A stretch of DNA of 64,000 bases from CAVVEC01 sp963770485 (GCA_963770485.1 CAVYPX010000011.1:124001-188000), one strand, 5' to 3'; positions 36,690 to 46,033 are shown, counted from the first letter of the stretch. Numbers and translations are program-made. The notes: generated from the letters alone by a model not told the origin.

Positions 36690-36742
36690 ATGGAGGCCGG
36701 GCGTCCCTGCCTTGCTGGACGGGCGAGATGCCCGTCCTCCAT
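36690..36742. repeat. Nested palindrome (ATGGAGG...CCTCCAT with inner GGACGGGC stem)
   Basis: An outer pair ATGGAGG (36690-36696) and CCTCCAT (36736-36742) encloses an inner stem GGACGGGC-GAGAT-GCCCGTCC (36717-36737). It lies between mtnP and the downstream metalloprotease gene. The inner palindrome looks like a REP-type intergenic element or terminator. No T run follows. Confidence 0.55.
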
Positions 36743-36763
36743 CGCTTCCTTCGGGGCCACCAT

Positions 36764-38272
36764 TCACTTCCCCGCCAAATGTCCACCCGACAATAACTCG
36801 TTCTCCAACCCTTCCGTGGTCGGCTGGTCGAAGCTCTCCGTGATCAGCACGCTGTCGCCTACTGCCGCAATTACCATCAGCCCCTCTTCGGTCAACCAGG
36901 TGTGCGTGCCGGTCAGGGTTTCGGTCACCGTCAGGTCGCCGGCTGAGTTCGTACCTGGCTGCTTTACCTCCTGCACGTGCTTGTATCTCTTTGCCAGCGA
37001 CTTGGCATAGATGGCCGCAAATTCCGCGGCCTTCTCCGGACTCGACCAGCGCGAAAGGTAAAGCAGCGCCAGCGGCGCGGCGGGATCCTCCTTCGGCCGA
37101 GCCGCGTAGTAATAGCCACCGCGCCAATGCGGATACAACTGGCGCGAAGCCTGCGCACCGGCATACTGATCGACTAGGATCGCTACGTCGAATTCACCGA
37201 TCACCCCGAGATCGAAGCGATCGTAGTTTTTGAAGTCTTGTTTGAAATCGGGCAGGTGCAGGGATTTCAGGTGCTCGCCGGTAAGATATGTCTGAGGTTC
37301 CATGATTTGCCTCGTGTTTTGCGGCGGATTGGCAAACACTCCGGCAAAGGCTTTCTGTTTCCCCCCGCTACGCAGCAACTCGGCTTCGAAATCCAGACCG
37401 TAGCGATAGGGAAAGGTGAGAGATTCTTTTAGAAACATCGGAGCGTTCTTGAATTCTACCGAGTCCGTTGTACCCACGAGCATACCCTGCTTCAAAGCTT
37501 CGACAACTTGGGGCGAGGTCAGGAGCGACTGACCGGTCGGTGCCAGCATGTAATCAATCAGCACAACCATGGCTTGGCCTTCCACCACCGCCTGGCGCGC
37601 TTCGCCGACTTCATCGTTCTCGAGGTCGGCAGGGGTTGGCTGAGCTTTGTCGTTCAGGTCGGCGTCGCCGGCTTTCATCCATGTTTCCACGCCAAAGGAC
37701 TGATCCTGAAGGGCGTGTGTCAGTTCGTGTGCCAGCACTGGACGTTGTTGCTCAACCTCGATCCAGTCAAGCAGATTCACGGTCTTGGTCTTGGGATCGT
37801 AATAGCCGGCTACCTGCTCGCCGAGCAGGGCCACCAGGAAAGTCTGCAAATCGAAGTCGCGGGGCAGAAGACCGAACTTTTTGAGCACCAGTTCGGAGCG
37901 GCGCAGTCGTTGCGCATCCTTGCCCTCCGCCATGTTCTTGTTGAGATAAGCCACAACTTCGTCGCGGCTGGTCAGCCGGCGCTTTACTTCGGACTTGATC
38001 GGGAGACCCGTATCTTTACTGGCGAATTGCAGAATCTCGTCAACGCTGCGGAAAAGTTCTTCCGCTTCCTTGGGGGAAACCTTGCTTTCTCGCGGAGGCC
38101 GGGCGTCCGGCGGTTTTTGATCCTGCGTGGTGCGGGTGCTCTGGCTCGCCTTCTCTTGATCTTCCGTCTGCGCCACTTGCGCCCAGGCGCAGGAAACCGA
38201 CAGCAACAGAATCCAGAAAACCAGGACCCGCCATTTCAGTTTTCGATAGAATTTCATTGGCTCAGCCATCAT
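36764..38272 (-). CDS. Secreted zinc metalloprotease-like protein
   Basis: The product is 502 residues. A signal peptide (VLVFWILLLSVSCAWA) and a Lys/Glu/Pro-rich linker precede a catalytic-like domain. It contains AGYYDPKTKTVNLLDW, the zinc motif HELTHALQDQSFG and a downstream VEGQAMVVLIDYM that may give the third ligand (gluzincin-like HExxH plus Glu). A C-terminal alpha/beta part follows (AGDLTVTETLTGTHTWL). The family is not one I can name. It starts 10 bases from the divergent TPR gene, so the two promoters must overlap their genes. An internal Met at 38257 is an equally good start. Confidence 0.75.
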   Translation of the reverse strand: MMAEPMKFYRKLKWRVLVFWILLLSVSCAWAQVAQTEDQEKASQSTRTTQDQKPPDARPPRESKVSPKEAEELFRSVDEILQFASKDTGLPIKSEVKRRLTSRDEVVAYLNKNMAEGKDAQRLRRSELVLKKFGLLPRDFDLQTFLVALLGEQVAGYYDPKTKTVNLLDWIEVEQQRPVLAHELTHALQDQSFGVETWMKAGDADLNDKAQPTPADLENDEVGEARQAVVEGQAMVVLIDYMLAPTGQSLLTSPQVVEALKQGMLVGTTDSVEFKNAPMFLKESLTFPYRYGLDFEAELLRSGGKQKAFAGVFANPPQNTRQIMEPQTYLTGEHLKSLHLPDFKQDFKNYDRFDLGVIGEFDVAILVDQYAGAQASRQLYPHWRGGYYYAARPKEDPAAPLALLYLSRWSSPEKAAEFAAIYAKSLAKRYKHVQEVKQPGTNSAGDLTVTETLTGTHTWLTEEGLMVIAAVGDSVLITESFDQPTTEGLENELLSGGHLAGK

Positions 38273-38282
38273 TGCATCCCTT

Positions 38283-38780
38283 ATGTCCCGTGTGCCGGAA
38301 AAAGACGATCCGCGCCAACTAGCAGCCGAGTACTTTCAAAAAGCCTACGAGCTGCAGGTGCAAGGCGAGTACCGGCAAGCCATCGACCTCTACAGCCGCT
38401 CGATTGAGGCCTTCCCCACCGCCGAGGCCCACACCTTCCGTGGCTGGACCTACTCATTCCTGGGAGATTACGACCGCGCCATCGCCGAGTGCATGGAGGC
38501 CATTAAAGTTGATCCGGAATTCGGCAATCCTTACAACGATATCGGGGCTTACCTGATTGAACAAGAGAAATGGGATGAGGCGGTTCCCTGGTTTCAGAAG
38601 GCCATGATCGCGCCGCGCTATGAGGCGCGACCGTATCCCCATTTCAATTTAGGGCGAGTGTACGAGCACAAACACAATTGGCAGAAAGCAAAAGAGTGCT
38701 ATGCCATGGCGTACTCGCTGGATAGTAGATATGTGGCAGCTCTGGCGGGATTGCGCAGGCTGCGGGCCGCGTTCAATTAG
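38283..38780 (+). CDS. Small TPR-repeat protein
   Basis: The product is 165 residues, almost all tetratricopeptide repeats (three to four). Visible repeats include EYFQKAYELQVQGEYRQAIDLYSRSI, FRGWTYSFLGDYDRAIAECMEAI, YNDIGAYLIEQEKWDEAVPWFQKA and NLGRVYEHKHNWQKAKECYAMAYSL. It has no signal peptide and is probably cytosolic. The start ATG lies 10 bases from the divergent metalloprotease, so an in-frame later start cannot be excluded. Confidence 0.8.
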   Translation: MSRVPEKDDPRQLAAEYFQKAYELQVQGEYRQAIDLYSRSIEAFPTAEAHTFRGWTYSFLGDYDRAIAECMEAIKVDPEFGNPYNDIGAYLIEQEKWDEAVPWFQKAMIAPRYEARPYPHFNLGRVYEHKHNWQKAKECYAMAYSLDSRYVAALAGLRRLRAAFN

Positions 38781-38851
38781 AAAGTCTGTGCGCCACGGAT
38801 CGACCCGGCTCAAATGGGATATCCCGTATGAGGATCCTGGGTCATCCGTAC

Positions 38852-39940
38852 TCAGCTGTACCTGATCTGCTTCGCCACCCAGTCGCCGGCTTCTCTGGTT
38901 CCCAGATTTCCTCCAATATCCTTCGTGCTCTGCTTCTGGCACACGGCTTCCAGCACGGCGGCTTCGATCTTCTCAGACTCGCGCTTGAGTCCCAGATGAT
39001 CCAGCATCATGGCGGCCGTCAGAATTGCCCCAAATGGATTGGCGACGTTCTTCCCCGCAAACTTTGGGGCGGAACCGTGCACGGGCTCGAACATCGAGGT
39101 CTTGCCCGGATGAATGTTCCCGCTGGCGGCCATGCCCAGCCCGCCCTGCAGCCCGGCGGCCAGGTCGGTAATAATGTCGCCGAACATGTTGTTGGTGACG
39201 ATCACGTCAAATTGCCGCGGGTTGCGCACCATCTGCATGCAGAGCGCGTCCACGTACATGTGCTCGGCCTTGAACTGCGGATACTCTCCGCTCACTTCCT
39301 TGAACACACGCTGCCAGAGGCCGCCGGAATGGGTGAGTGCATTGGACTTGTCGCACATCAGCACACGACTGCGCCGGCTGCTGTCCAGCCGGGTGTGGCG
39401 CTCGCAGTAGTCGAAGGCATAGCGGATCACGCGCTCCACGCCCTTTCTGGTATTGATGTCCTCCTGCACCGCGATCTCATCGGGCGTGCCCTGCTTAAAC
39501 ACACCGCCAGCATCGGAGTATGCGCCTTCGGTGTTTTCACGGATCACAACAAAGTCAATGTCTTTGGGCTCAATCCCCTTCAGCGGACACAAGGCACCAT
39601 CCAGCAGGCGCACCGGGCGGACATTGGCGTAAAGGTCCATTTTGAAGCGCATGCCCAGCAGGATCTCTTTGGCGTGAATGTTCGAGGGCACTCGGGGATC
39701 CCCGAAGGCACCCAGCAGGATGGCATCGAAGTCGCGCCCCAGCATGGCAAACCCGTCGGGCGGGACGGTGACAGCGTCGGCGAGGTAGCGATCGGCAGAC
39801 CAATCAAATTGAGAGGTTTCAATGTCGGCGCCGGAGGCGGTAATGACCTTGACGGCCTCAGGAATGACGTCTTTCCCAATGCCGTCACCGGGAATGATGG
39901 CAATACGTTTTTTTTGGCTCACGGAAAAAGAAGGTAACAC
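38852..39940 (-). CDS. leuB: Isopropylmalate/isocitrate dehydrogenase family enzyme
   Basis: This is an NAD(P)-dependent beta-decarboxylating dehydrogenase, 362 residues. The N-terminal RIAIIPGDGIGKDVIPEA and the core VVIRENTEGAYSDAGG, DKSNALTHSGGLWQRVFKEV and MFEPVHGSAPKFAGKNVANP are all present. The RENTEGAYS segment is closer to isocitrate or tartrate dehydrogenase than to classic LeuB (RELTGG), so the substrate is uncertain. No leu cluster is adjacent. The first codon is GTG at 39940, with a second GTG at 39922. Confidence 0.82.
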   Translation of the reverse strand: MLPSFSVSQKKRIAIIPGDGIGKDVIPEAVKVITASGADIETSQFDWSADRYLADAVTVPPDGFAMLGRDFDAILLGAFGDPRVPSNIHAKEILLGMRFKMDLYANVRPVRLLDGALCPLKGIEPKDIDFVVIRENTEGAYSDAGGVFKQGTPDEIAVQEDINTRKGVERVIRYAFDYCERHTRLDSSRRSRVLMCDKSNALTHSGGLWQRVFKEVSGEYPQFKAEHMYVDALCMQMVRNPRQFDVIVTNNMFGDIITDLAAGLQGGLGMAASGNIHPGKTSMFEPVHGSAPKFAGKNVANPFGAILTAAMMLDHLGLKRESEKIEAAVLEAVCQKQSTKDIGGNLGTREAGDWVAKQIRYS

Positions 39941-40177
39941 AGTTGCCCGTGGATTGCTTAGCTGCAGGGGAAATGGGCGGTGGGTCAGCTTGAAAAACTA
40001 CGCGCAAGATCCCTCGTCCCACTGGTGAAAAGCACGGGTTTCGGGATGATTGCCCTCTAAGACAGGAGCCAGGCGCACAACCGGGAAAGCGATGGTTCGG
40101 CGGTGGCAATCCTGCACGCACGTCCCTAAAAAGTTTTCAAATACCGTCCCACGAAATTGTCAAAGCGCTAAGAGTTT

Positions 40178-40726
40178 TCACTTCTTGCGCTGCATTTCAA
40201 AATGGAATGTGACATTCTTGTCCCCCTTTTTCCAGGTCCACTCCTCGGCATAGTGTCCCGCGTCGGAGAATAAGAACACCGCGCGGTGCATGTGCCCTGC
40301 CTGAGGGCCGGCAAGGTTTGTGGCATCCAGAAAATCGAACCTAACAGTCTTCAGATCGGGCGAGATAACTGCCTTCATACGTGGCTGGTTATTGGACGGA
40401 CAGAAGTGCGTCATGAGCAAGTGATCGCCATCGACGTAGTACATGCTGACCATCTCTTCGGAGCTCATGTGCATGTCGGCCATCACGGTCGTTCCCCCAG
40501 CCTCGAGCTGGTAAGTGACTTCCGAGGTGTCCCCGGTCGGCGACTTTCCTTCCCAGGTTCCCACCATGGATTTGAATCGATCGAGCACCTGCTGGGCGTT
40601 CGACTGCGCCAGCAGCGTCGTGGAAGCAAAGAGCAATGCAAATCCGGTGGCCAGGCGAAGCATTCTCGCTCGGAGTGCGCCCGGTTCAAGCATCTGATGA
40701 AACCGTGAGCTTTGTTGCGGTGCCAT
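40178..40726 (-). CDS. Secreted DUF1579-like protein
   Basis: The product is 182 residues. ATG 40726 has a strong AGGAGA seven bases upstream; a second Met at 40663 would give a shorter signal peptide. The signal region is LRLATGFALLFASTTLLAQ. The mature domain reads LDRFKSMVGTWEGKSPTGDT, EVTYQLEAGGTTVMADMHM, SMYYVDGDHLLMTHFCPSNNQPRMK and EEWTWKKGDKNVTF, the pattern of a DUF1579/lipocalin-like ligand-binding barrel. The ligand is unknown. It is a single gene with no obvious operon partner. Confidence 0.7.
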   Translation of the reverse strand: MAPQQSSRFHQMLEPGALRARMLRLATGFALLFASTTLLAQSNAQQVLDRFKSMVGTWEGKSPTGDTSEVTYQLEAGGTTVMADMHMSSEEMVSMYYVDGDHLLMTHFCPSNNQPRMKAVISPDLKTVRFDFLDATNLAGPQAGHMHRAVFLFSDAGHYAEEWTWKKGDKNVTFHFEMQRKK

Positions 40727-40955
40727 TTCGATTCTCCTATAGATGGTCTGTAGGAAGAATAACTGTGGCCCTATAGAATGTCAATAGGACGCCAAAAAGA
40801 GGCTGAGGGAGCACTCGCGGCGCAGGAACTGCGGCCCCAGGACGATCGCATTGGGCAGAAGTGAAGCTGACCACCTCGTTCCGACAGGTCAAGAACGAAG
40901 GCAACTCCACGGAGGTCCGCCACCCTACCCACCTTGTATAATCGAAGATTATCGT

Positions 40956-41996
40956 ATGACTTGCAGGGCTGTTCATAACAACTCGGCACCGCTTGCGGCC
41001 GACCTCGGTGACGTGCGGGCCCAGTTTGGAGCGCTGGTGTCGGCTTGCGGCGTTTACGATCTGAGCTTGCGAGCCAAGATTCAGATCACAGGAAGTGACC
41101 GGATCCGCTGGCTCAATGGTATGGTCACCAACAACATTCGAGATTTGGCGGTGGGACAGGGCGTCTACGCCTTCCTGCTCAATCCGCAGGGACACATTCT
41201 GGGTGACCTGTATGCCTACAATCGGGGTGACTCTCTGACGATCGACACGGCTCAGTCGGAAGCACAGAAACTTCTCACCACCTTCGATCATTACATCATC
41301 ATGGACGATGTGGAGGTTTCAGATATTAGCGCGAAACTGGTCGCGATCGGAATCGCCGGGCCAAACACGCGTGCTGTACTACACGCCGCAGACATCGCGG
41401 TGCCCGCGCTCGAACTGCTGCAGTTCGTAGAGATGACCTGGCAAAGTGTGGATCTGACCGTGGTACGTGGAGACAACGCGAGCGTCGAATCGTATGAACT
41501 GTGGCTCGCTCCAGACCAAGTGCCAAGCGTCTGGGATGCACTCACAAAGAGCGGCGCCACCCCAACGGGTGCAGGGGCGATCGAGTTGCTTCGAATTGCG
41601 TCTGGAAGTCCGCGCTACGGACAGGATATCCGCGAGCGCGACTTGCCTCAGGAAACCGAGCAGCAGCGCGCCTTGCACTTCAGCAAGGGATGTTATATCG
41701 GGCAGGAGATCGTCGAACGCATCCGCTCACGCGGCAATGTGCATCGCAAGTTCACCGGATTCGAGGTCCAGGGCTCGTTGCCCGCAGTCGGCGCCAAGAT
41801 CCAGGCCGATGGCCGTGATGCCGGTGAGATTACAAGCGTCGCATCGCTGCCCGGCGCAATCGGCGAACGTCCGGTGGCGTTGGGTTACCTCCGCCGCGAG
41901 TTCGCAACCCCAGGCAAACAAGTTCAAACCGAAGGCGCCCAGCTTTCGGTCGCAACTTTGCCGTTCGCGGGAATATTTCAGCGGGAAAGCCTCTAA
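40956..41996 (+). CDS. ygfZ: YgfZ/GcvT folate-binding iron-sulfur maturation protein
   Basis: This tetrahydrofolate-binding protein of the glycine-cleavage T family assists repair or assembly of iron-sulfur enzymes. The YgfZ signature KGCYIGQEIVERIRSRG is clear, with a GcvT N-terminal fold (QITGSDRIRWLNGMVTNNI). The ATG at 40956 is chosen; the longer frame from 40851 adds non-family sequence. A TATAAT at 40936 lies 20 bases before the start and may be a -10 box. The product is 346 residues. It leads a group with the DUF1844 gene and an MBL hydrolase. Confidence 0.87.
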   Translation: MTCRAVHNNSAPLAADLGDVRAQFGALVSACGVYDLSLRAKIQITGSDRIRWLNGMVTNNIRDLAVGQGVYAFLLNPQGHILGDLYAYNRGDSLTIDTAQSEAQKLLTTFDHYIIMDDVEVSDISAKLVAIGIAGPNTRAVLHAADIAVPALELLQFVEMTWQSVDLTVVRGDNASVESYELWLAPDQVPSVWDALTKSGATPTGAGAIELLRIASGSPRYGQDIRERDLPQETEQQRALHFSKGCYIGQEIVERIRSRGNVHRKFTGFEVQGSLPAVGAKIQADGRDAGEITSVASLPGAIGERPVALGYLRREFATPGKQVQTEGAQLSVATLPFAGIFQRESL

Positions 41997-42014
41997 TGGA
42001 TCGAAGGAACATCT

Positions 42015-42587
42015 ATGCCAGAAAAGAAACAGGAGAGTTTTACTGTTACTGACCGGCGTCCGTTCACGTCGGAAGGGGAGATTCGCAAAGAAGTTGCTCC
42101 GGAGGAGGGTTCGGGGGCACCTTCAGTTGCCGAATCCCCGGCAGCCAAGCAAGCCGCGACTCCGCCGCAGCCTGAGCATGAGGCGCCACCCACGCCCACG
42201 GCCGCGGAGCAGCAGGAACAGGCCGATGCATATCGCAAATCATCGAAAGACTTGGATACGCGGGTGGAACTGAGCGGTCATTCTGCCAAAGATCTGGAAA
42301 TGACCTTCGAGCGTTTCATGGCTTCGCTGTACATGACGGCGATGCTCCAGCTCGGCCTGATGCACGAGCAAGGTGGTCAGCCGCGCGTTGACCTGATCGG
42401 CGCCCGACAAACCATCGACACACTCAGTTTGCTGGCGGAGAAAACCAAGGGCAACCTCACGGGCACGGAACAAAACTTTCTGCAGAACTGTCTCTATGAG
42501 CTTCGCATGGCATACGTCGAAGTAACCAACGCGCTCTCCCGTCCGCCGCAGACTCCGGCCGCGAACGCGGGAACTCCGCAGCCATGA
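42015..42587 (+). CDS. DUF1844 family protein
   Basis: The product is 190 residues. The first half is a disordered Pro/Ala/Gln/Glu-rich region. The second half is the DUF1844 core: FERFMASLYMTAMLQLGLMH, VDLIGARQTIDTLSLLAEKTKGNLT and NCLYELRMAYVEVTNALS. It is a small soluble helical domain of unknown function found widely in Acidobacteria and Deltaproteobacteria (recalled). Its start is 18 bases after ygfZ and its stop overlaps the next start by four bases, so it is cotranscribed. Confidence 0.88.
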   Translation: MPEKKQESFTVTDRRPFTSEGEIRKEVAPEEGSGAPSVAESPAAKQAATPPQPEHEAPPTPTAAEQQEQADAYRKSSKDLDTRVELSGHSAKDLEMTFERFMASLYMTAMLQLGLMHEQGGQPRVDLIGARQTIDTLSLLAEKTKGNLTGTEQNFLQNCLYELRMAYVEVTNALSRPPQTPAANAGTPQP

Positions 42588-43357
42588 AAGCCACACTCAC
42601 GGTGCTGGGCAGCGGCACGTCCATGGGCGTGCCCACCGTGGGATGCGACTGCGCCGTGTGCCATTCGTCCGATCCCCACGACCGACGCACTCGGCCATCG
42701 GTGCTGGTCGAGTACAACGACAAGTCGGTTCTCATCGATTCCACGCCCGACTTCCGGGAACAGGCCATCCGCGAGCGCATTCGCAAACTGGACGCCGTGC
42801 TGTTCACCCACAGTCACGCCGATCATATCCTGGGGCTTGACGACCTGCGGCCGCTCAGCTTCCGCCACAAACCGAACAAGCTTCCACTTTATGCGCGACC
42901 GCAGGCTGCCGATTTTATCCGAAGTACGTTCCGCTATATCTTCGACGCGGAGTACAAATTTGGCGGGCTGGCGCAGGTCGAACTGAAACCCATTGCCGGA
43001 CCCGTGGAACTCTTTGGCAGCCGCTTTGAGCCGGTCACGGTGATTCACGGCGATACCGAGATCGACGGTTTCCGCTTTGGCAGCGCAGCTTATCTAACAG
43101 ACCACAGCGATATTCCCGAGGCCTCATTCGCACAATTGCAGAATCTCGACATTCTGTTTCTGGATGCGCTCCGCCATAAGCCGCATCCGACACATTCCAC
43201 GGTCGAGAACTCGCTACGCATCGTGGAACGGGTCCGGCCCAAACGGGCTTTCTTCACCCACATCTGTCATGATCTGCCGCATGAGGCAACCAATGCGGCG
43301 CTTCCGCCGAACGTACGGCTTTCCTACGATGGGATGAAACTGGAGTTCGAGATTTAG
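42584..43357 (+). CDS. Metallo-beta-lactamase fold hydrolase (PhnP-like)
   Basis: The product is 257 residues. Metal ligands lie in FTHSHADHILGLDDLR, and later in LTDHSDIPEASF, DALRHKPHPTHST and the C-terminal FTHICHDLPHE. The N-terminal LTVLGSGTSMGVPTVGCDCAVC has a cysteine cluster like PhnP, which hydrolyses cyclic ribose phosphodiesters. No phn genes are nearby, so a general phosphodiesterase role is safer. It overlaps the DUF1844 stop (ATGA). Confidence 0.87.
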   Translation: MKATLTVLGSGTSMGVPTVGCDCAVCHSSDPHDRRTRPSVLVEYNDKSVLIDSTPDFREQAIRERIRKLDAVLFTHSHADHILGLDDLRPLSFRHKPNKLPLYARPQAADFIRSTFRYIFDAEYKFGGLAQVELKPIAGPVELFGSRFEPVTVIHGDTEIDGFRFGSAAYLTDHSDIPEASFAQLQNLDILFLDALRHKPHPTHSTVENSLRIVERVRPKRAFFTHICHDLPHEATNAALPPNVRLSYDGMKLEFEI

Positions 43358-43411
43358 GCCGCTGCTTACGCTGATGGACGCAGATGGGCTCAGGGACCCC
43401 AGGACTTTAGC

Positions 43412-44377
43412 ATGCAGGTTTTTCACAAACTCGAAGACGTCCCCACCGCCTTGGGCTCGACTCTGCTCAGCGTGGGGAACTTTGACGGAGTGCATCGCGC
43501 CCACACCAAAGTACTTGACAACATCGTGCGCCAGGCGCGGGAGCAGGGGCTCAAGTCGATGGCCGTCAGCTTCGACCCGCACCCGATGCGGATTTTGCGA
43601 CCCGACTCGAGTTTGAAGCTGCTTACGCCCACTTGCGAAAAACTGCGCCTGCTCGCGGCCACGGGCCTTGACGCTACGCTTCTGCTGCCTTTCACGCGTG
43701 ACCTCTCCCTCATGACCCCGCACCGTTTCGCTAACGACATTCTGAAAAAAGGCTTGCACGCCCACGAGGTGCATGAAGGCTACAACTTCCGCTTCGGTCA
43801 TCACGCGGCAGGGGACGTAAATATGCTCGCGGAATTCGGGCGCAAGATGGGTTTTGAGGTCAAGGTCTATTCCGAGTTGCGGCTGCGGGGGGAGCCGGTT
43901 TCCAGCACGCATATTCGCAAACTGCTCGGCGACGGCCGAGTCAGCCGGGCCCGGCATCTGCTGGCCCGTCCGTTCAGCGTTCTCTCTACACCGGGTCGAG
44001 GACGGGGATACGGCTCCAAGTACACTGTCCCTACGATCAACTTGAGCCGCTACGAAGAACTCGTTCCTAAGGACGGCGTGTACATCACCCGAACCCGTAT
44101 CGGCAAGGAATGTTTCGATTCGGTCACTAATGTGGGGAGCCGTCCGACGTTCGAAGCGGAATCATTTGCCGTCGAAACTCACCTTCTGGATTTCCACCCC
44201 ATCGAATTAACTCCGGAAACCGAAGTCGAAATCCATTTTTTGCAGCGCCTGCGCGATGAAATCAAGTTCCCTTCGATCGAGGCCCTGCGCGAGCAGATCG
44301 CTAGAGACGTGAAGAAGGCGCGGCGCTGTTTTCAGCTTTTGAAGCTGCACTCCGCACACACTCAACCATACTCTTAG
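43412..44377 (+). CDS. ribF: Bifunctional riboflavin kinase / FAD synthetase
   Basis: RibF makes FMN, then FAD. The N-terminal adenylyltransferase has GNFDGVHRAHTKVLDNI and later PHRFANDILKKGLHAHEVHEG, then SSTHIRKLLGDG. The C-terminal riboflavin kinase has GRGYGSKYTVPTINL and the substrate-binding NVGSRPTFE. The product is 321 residues, the usual length for the fused enzyme. It starts 54 bases after the MBL hydrolase gene, in a plus-strand group. Confidence 0.93.
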   Translation: MQVFHKLEDVPTALGSTLLSVGNFDGVHRAHTKVLDNIVRQAREQGLKSMAVSFDPHPMRILRPDSSLKLLTPTCEKLRLLAATGLDATLLLPFTRDLSLMTPHRFANDILKKGLHAHEVHEGYNFRFGHHAAGDVNMLAEFGRKMGFEVKVYSELRLRGEPVSSTHIRKLLGDGRVSRARHLLARPFSVLSTPGRGRGYGSKYTVPTINLSRYEELVPKDGVYITRTRIGKECFDSVTNVGSRPTFEAESFAVETHLLDFHPIELTPETEVEIHFLQRLRDEIKFPSIEALREQIARDVKKARRCFQLLKLHSAHTQPYS

Positions 44378-44470
44378 GAAGAGCCTTGGTCAGTATGAAT
44401 TTCGACTGGATACCGCGCGGGCGAGGGTGTGCGCCTACCTTGAAGACTTAATCGGATTCTGCTTAAGTGC

Positions 44471-45466
44471 TCACTCGATCGGCTCGACTACCGTAACCTC
44501 TTCGTGCAATCTTCGATCGGGCATTTGCACCACGACGATTGCCACCAGCACTAGGACGATTCCCAACGTCTGCAGCGGGCGCATAACCTCGCCCAAGGCG
44601 AGCGCGGCAATCACAATCGAGAACACCGGCTCCAGGCAGCTCACCACAATCGCCCGCGTTGGCTCCAAGTGCTGCAGCCCGGCAAAGTAGAGCGAAAATG
44701 GCGCCAGCACGGAGATCAGCGAGAACACGAGTAAAAACAGCCATTGGCCGCCGGAGTAGTGCGCCGCGGCGATCTTCCATGGTGGGTTGACAATGATCCA
44801 GAACAACGATGCGCTGAAGATGGCGTACAAGAGCACCGTCCACCGGTCATAGCGGGTCAAGATGCTGTGCCCGCCGACGTTGTAGAACGCGAAGGAAAAT
44901 GCCGCCAGCACAGCAGCGATCACACCGATTGTGTCCAGACGGAAGCCACCGGCGCCGAATATTCCAATCACCAGAGCAATTCCCGTCACCGCCAGCCCCA
45001 CCGCCGCTACCCGCTGCAGCGTGGGCTTGTGTAACCCGCGCGCGGCGGTGTAAAGCAGAACCCACACCGGCGCTGTGTACTGCAGGATGATGGCGGTGGC
45101 GACGTTGGTCCTCTGAATGGCGAGGTAATAAAAGTAATTTGAGGCAGCCACCCCTAGAACACCCAGCAAAAACATCCGCCCGAGATCGGCCGCGGGCAGC
45201 TGCAATCGTCGCCAACCGCGGAGTATGAGGAGCGCAACCAGCAGGACCAGAAAAGAAAATGTGGTGCGGCTCTGGGAGAGAATTAGCGGATCAATCGGGC
45301 GCAGCGTTTGCCCCTGTGGTAGCAGCCGACCGGTGAACGCAGCTCGACCCAGCGCGGCGGCGACTCCCCACAAAAATGTGGCGGTCGCAATATAGAAGTA
45401 TCCGCGGAGTGGTCTGCGAGTATGGGGCTGCAATTCGAGGTTGCCGATCTTTTCCGTCAATCTCAA
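44471..45466 (-). CDS. EamA/DMT-family transporter
   Basis: The product is 331 residues with ten predicted membrane segments in two EamA repeats (GYFYIATATFLWGVAAALGR opens the first; FSFAFYNVGGHSILTRYD starts the second). It is a drug/metabolite exporter family member; the cargo is unknown. It lies convergent with ribF (93 bases between stops) and downstream of a REP-type palindrome. Confidence 0.85.
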   Translation of the reverse strand: MRLTEKIGNLELQPHTRRPLRGYFYIATATFLWGVAAALGRAAFTGRLLPQGQTLRPIDPLILSQSRTTFSFLVLLVALLILRGWRRLQLPAADLGRMFLLGVLGVAASNYFYYLAIQRTNVATAIILQYTAPVWVLLYTAARGLHKPTLQRVAAVGLAVTGIALVIGIFGAGGFRLDTIGVIAAVLAAFSFAFYNVGGHSILTRYDRWTVLLYAIFSASLFWIIVNPPWKIAAAHYSGGQWLFLLVFSLISVLAPFSLYFAGLQHLEPTRAIVVSCLEPVFSIVIAALALGEVMRPLQTLGIVLVLVAIVVVQMPDRRLHEEVTVVEPIE

Positions 45467-45489
45467 CCCTGCCGAGCTTTGCTCAGCCT

Positions 45490-45511
45490 GGACAGCCGAG
45501 GTCGGCTGTCC
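45490..45511. repeat. Perfect 10-base palindrome GGACAGCCGA-GG-TCGGCTGTCC
   Basis: A stem-loop of 10 base pairs with a two-base loop lies between the EamA gene and the osmC-like gene. It lacks a T run, so it is more like a REP element than an intrinsic terminator. Confidence 0.5.
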
Positions 45512-45531
45512 CCACGCGGGTAGGGGCGGAA

Positions 45532-45933
45532 CTACGCGGGTACGTACTCAATCTTGTAGCTGATCTTGGCGGTCTTCTGCAGCATGGCTGCAACCGAGCA
45601 ATATTTCTCTTCCGAGAGCCGCACCGCGTCCTCCACCGCTTTGTGGGACACATTTCCCCCCACCTTGTAGACCAGCCGGATCTCAGTATAAACAGTCGGC
45701 GGGCTAGAGGCTCTTTCCGCCTCGGCACGAACTTCGAGGCTGGTAAAGGGCTCGCGCTTCTTGCGCAGGATGCTGGCGACGTCGTAGCCGGTGCAGCCAC
45801 AAAGCCCGATGAGCACCAGTTCCATCGGGCTGCTGCCAGTTTTGCTGGCACCATCCACGATGATGGCGTGCGCGCTGGTGGCCTGCCCTACAAAGCGCAC
45901 CTCGTCCGTCCAAATTGCCTTGGCTTCAACCAT
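45532..45933 (-). CDS. OsmC/Ohr family protein
   Basis: The product is 133 residues from the ATG at 45933. The reactive-cysteine region LIGLCGCTGYDVASIL and the C-terminal EKYCSVAAMLQKTA hold the two Cys of the OsmC family (peroxide or hydroperoxide reduction). VEAKAIWTDEVRFVGQ opens the protein. The upstream frame to 46014 reads through a dispersed repeat (NWKLKIENRR) and is not coding. Confidence 0.85.
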   Translation of the reverse strand: MVEAKAIWTDEVRFVGQATSAHAIIVDGASKTGSSPMELVLIGLCGCTGYDVASILRKKREPFTSLEVRAEAERASSPPTVYTEIRLVYKVGGNVSHKAVEDAVRLSEEKYCSVAAMLQKTAKISYKIEYVPA

Positions 45934-45949
45934 GGCGAATACTGCCCTT

Positions 45950-45980
45950 CGATTTTCGATTTTCAATTTCCAATTGTCGG
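45950..45980. repeat. AT-rich dispersed repeat (GATTTTCGATTTTCAATTTCC)
   Basis: A low-complexity stretch, TTCGATTTTCGATTTTCAAT followed by TTCCAATTGTCGG, sits just upstream of the OsmC-like start. Its minus-strand reading gives NWKLKIENRR, a peptide typical of repeat DNA mistaken for coding. It marks the intergenic boundary with the CDF gene. Confidence 0.45.
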
Positions 45981-46033
45981 TTGTTTCCCTTTGCGGTGCG
46001 CCGCGACGCCGCAAAGATAAACGGCCGTCACAT

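Noticed and set aside
40000..40060. Another copy of the variable-hairpin repeat (AGATCCCTCG...CGGGATGA)
   Set aside because: The arms are too degenerate and no hairpin closes between them.
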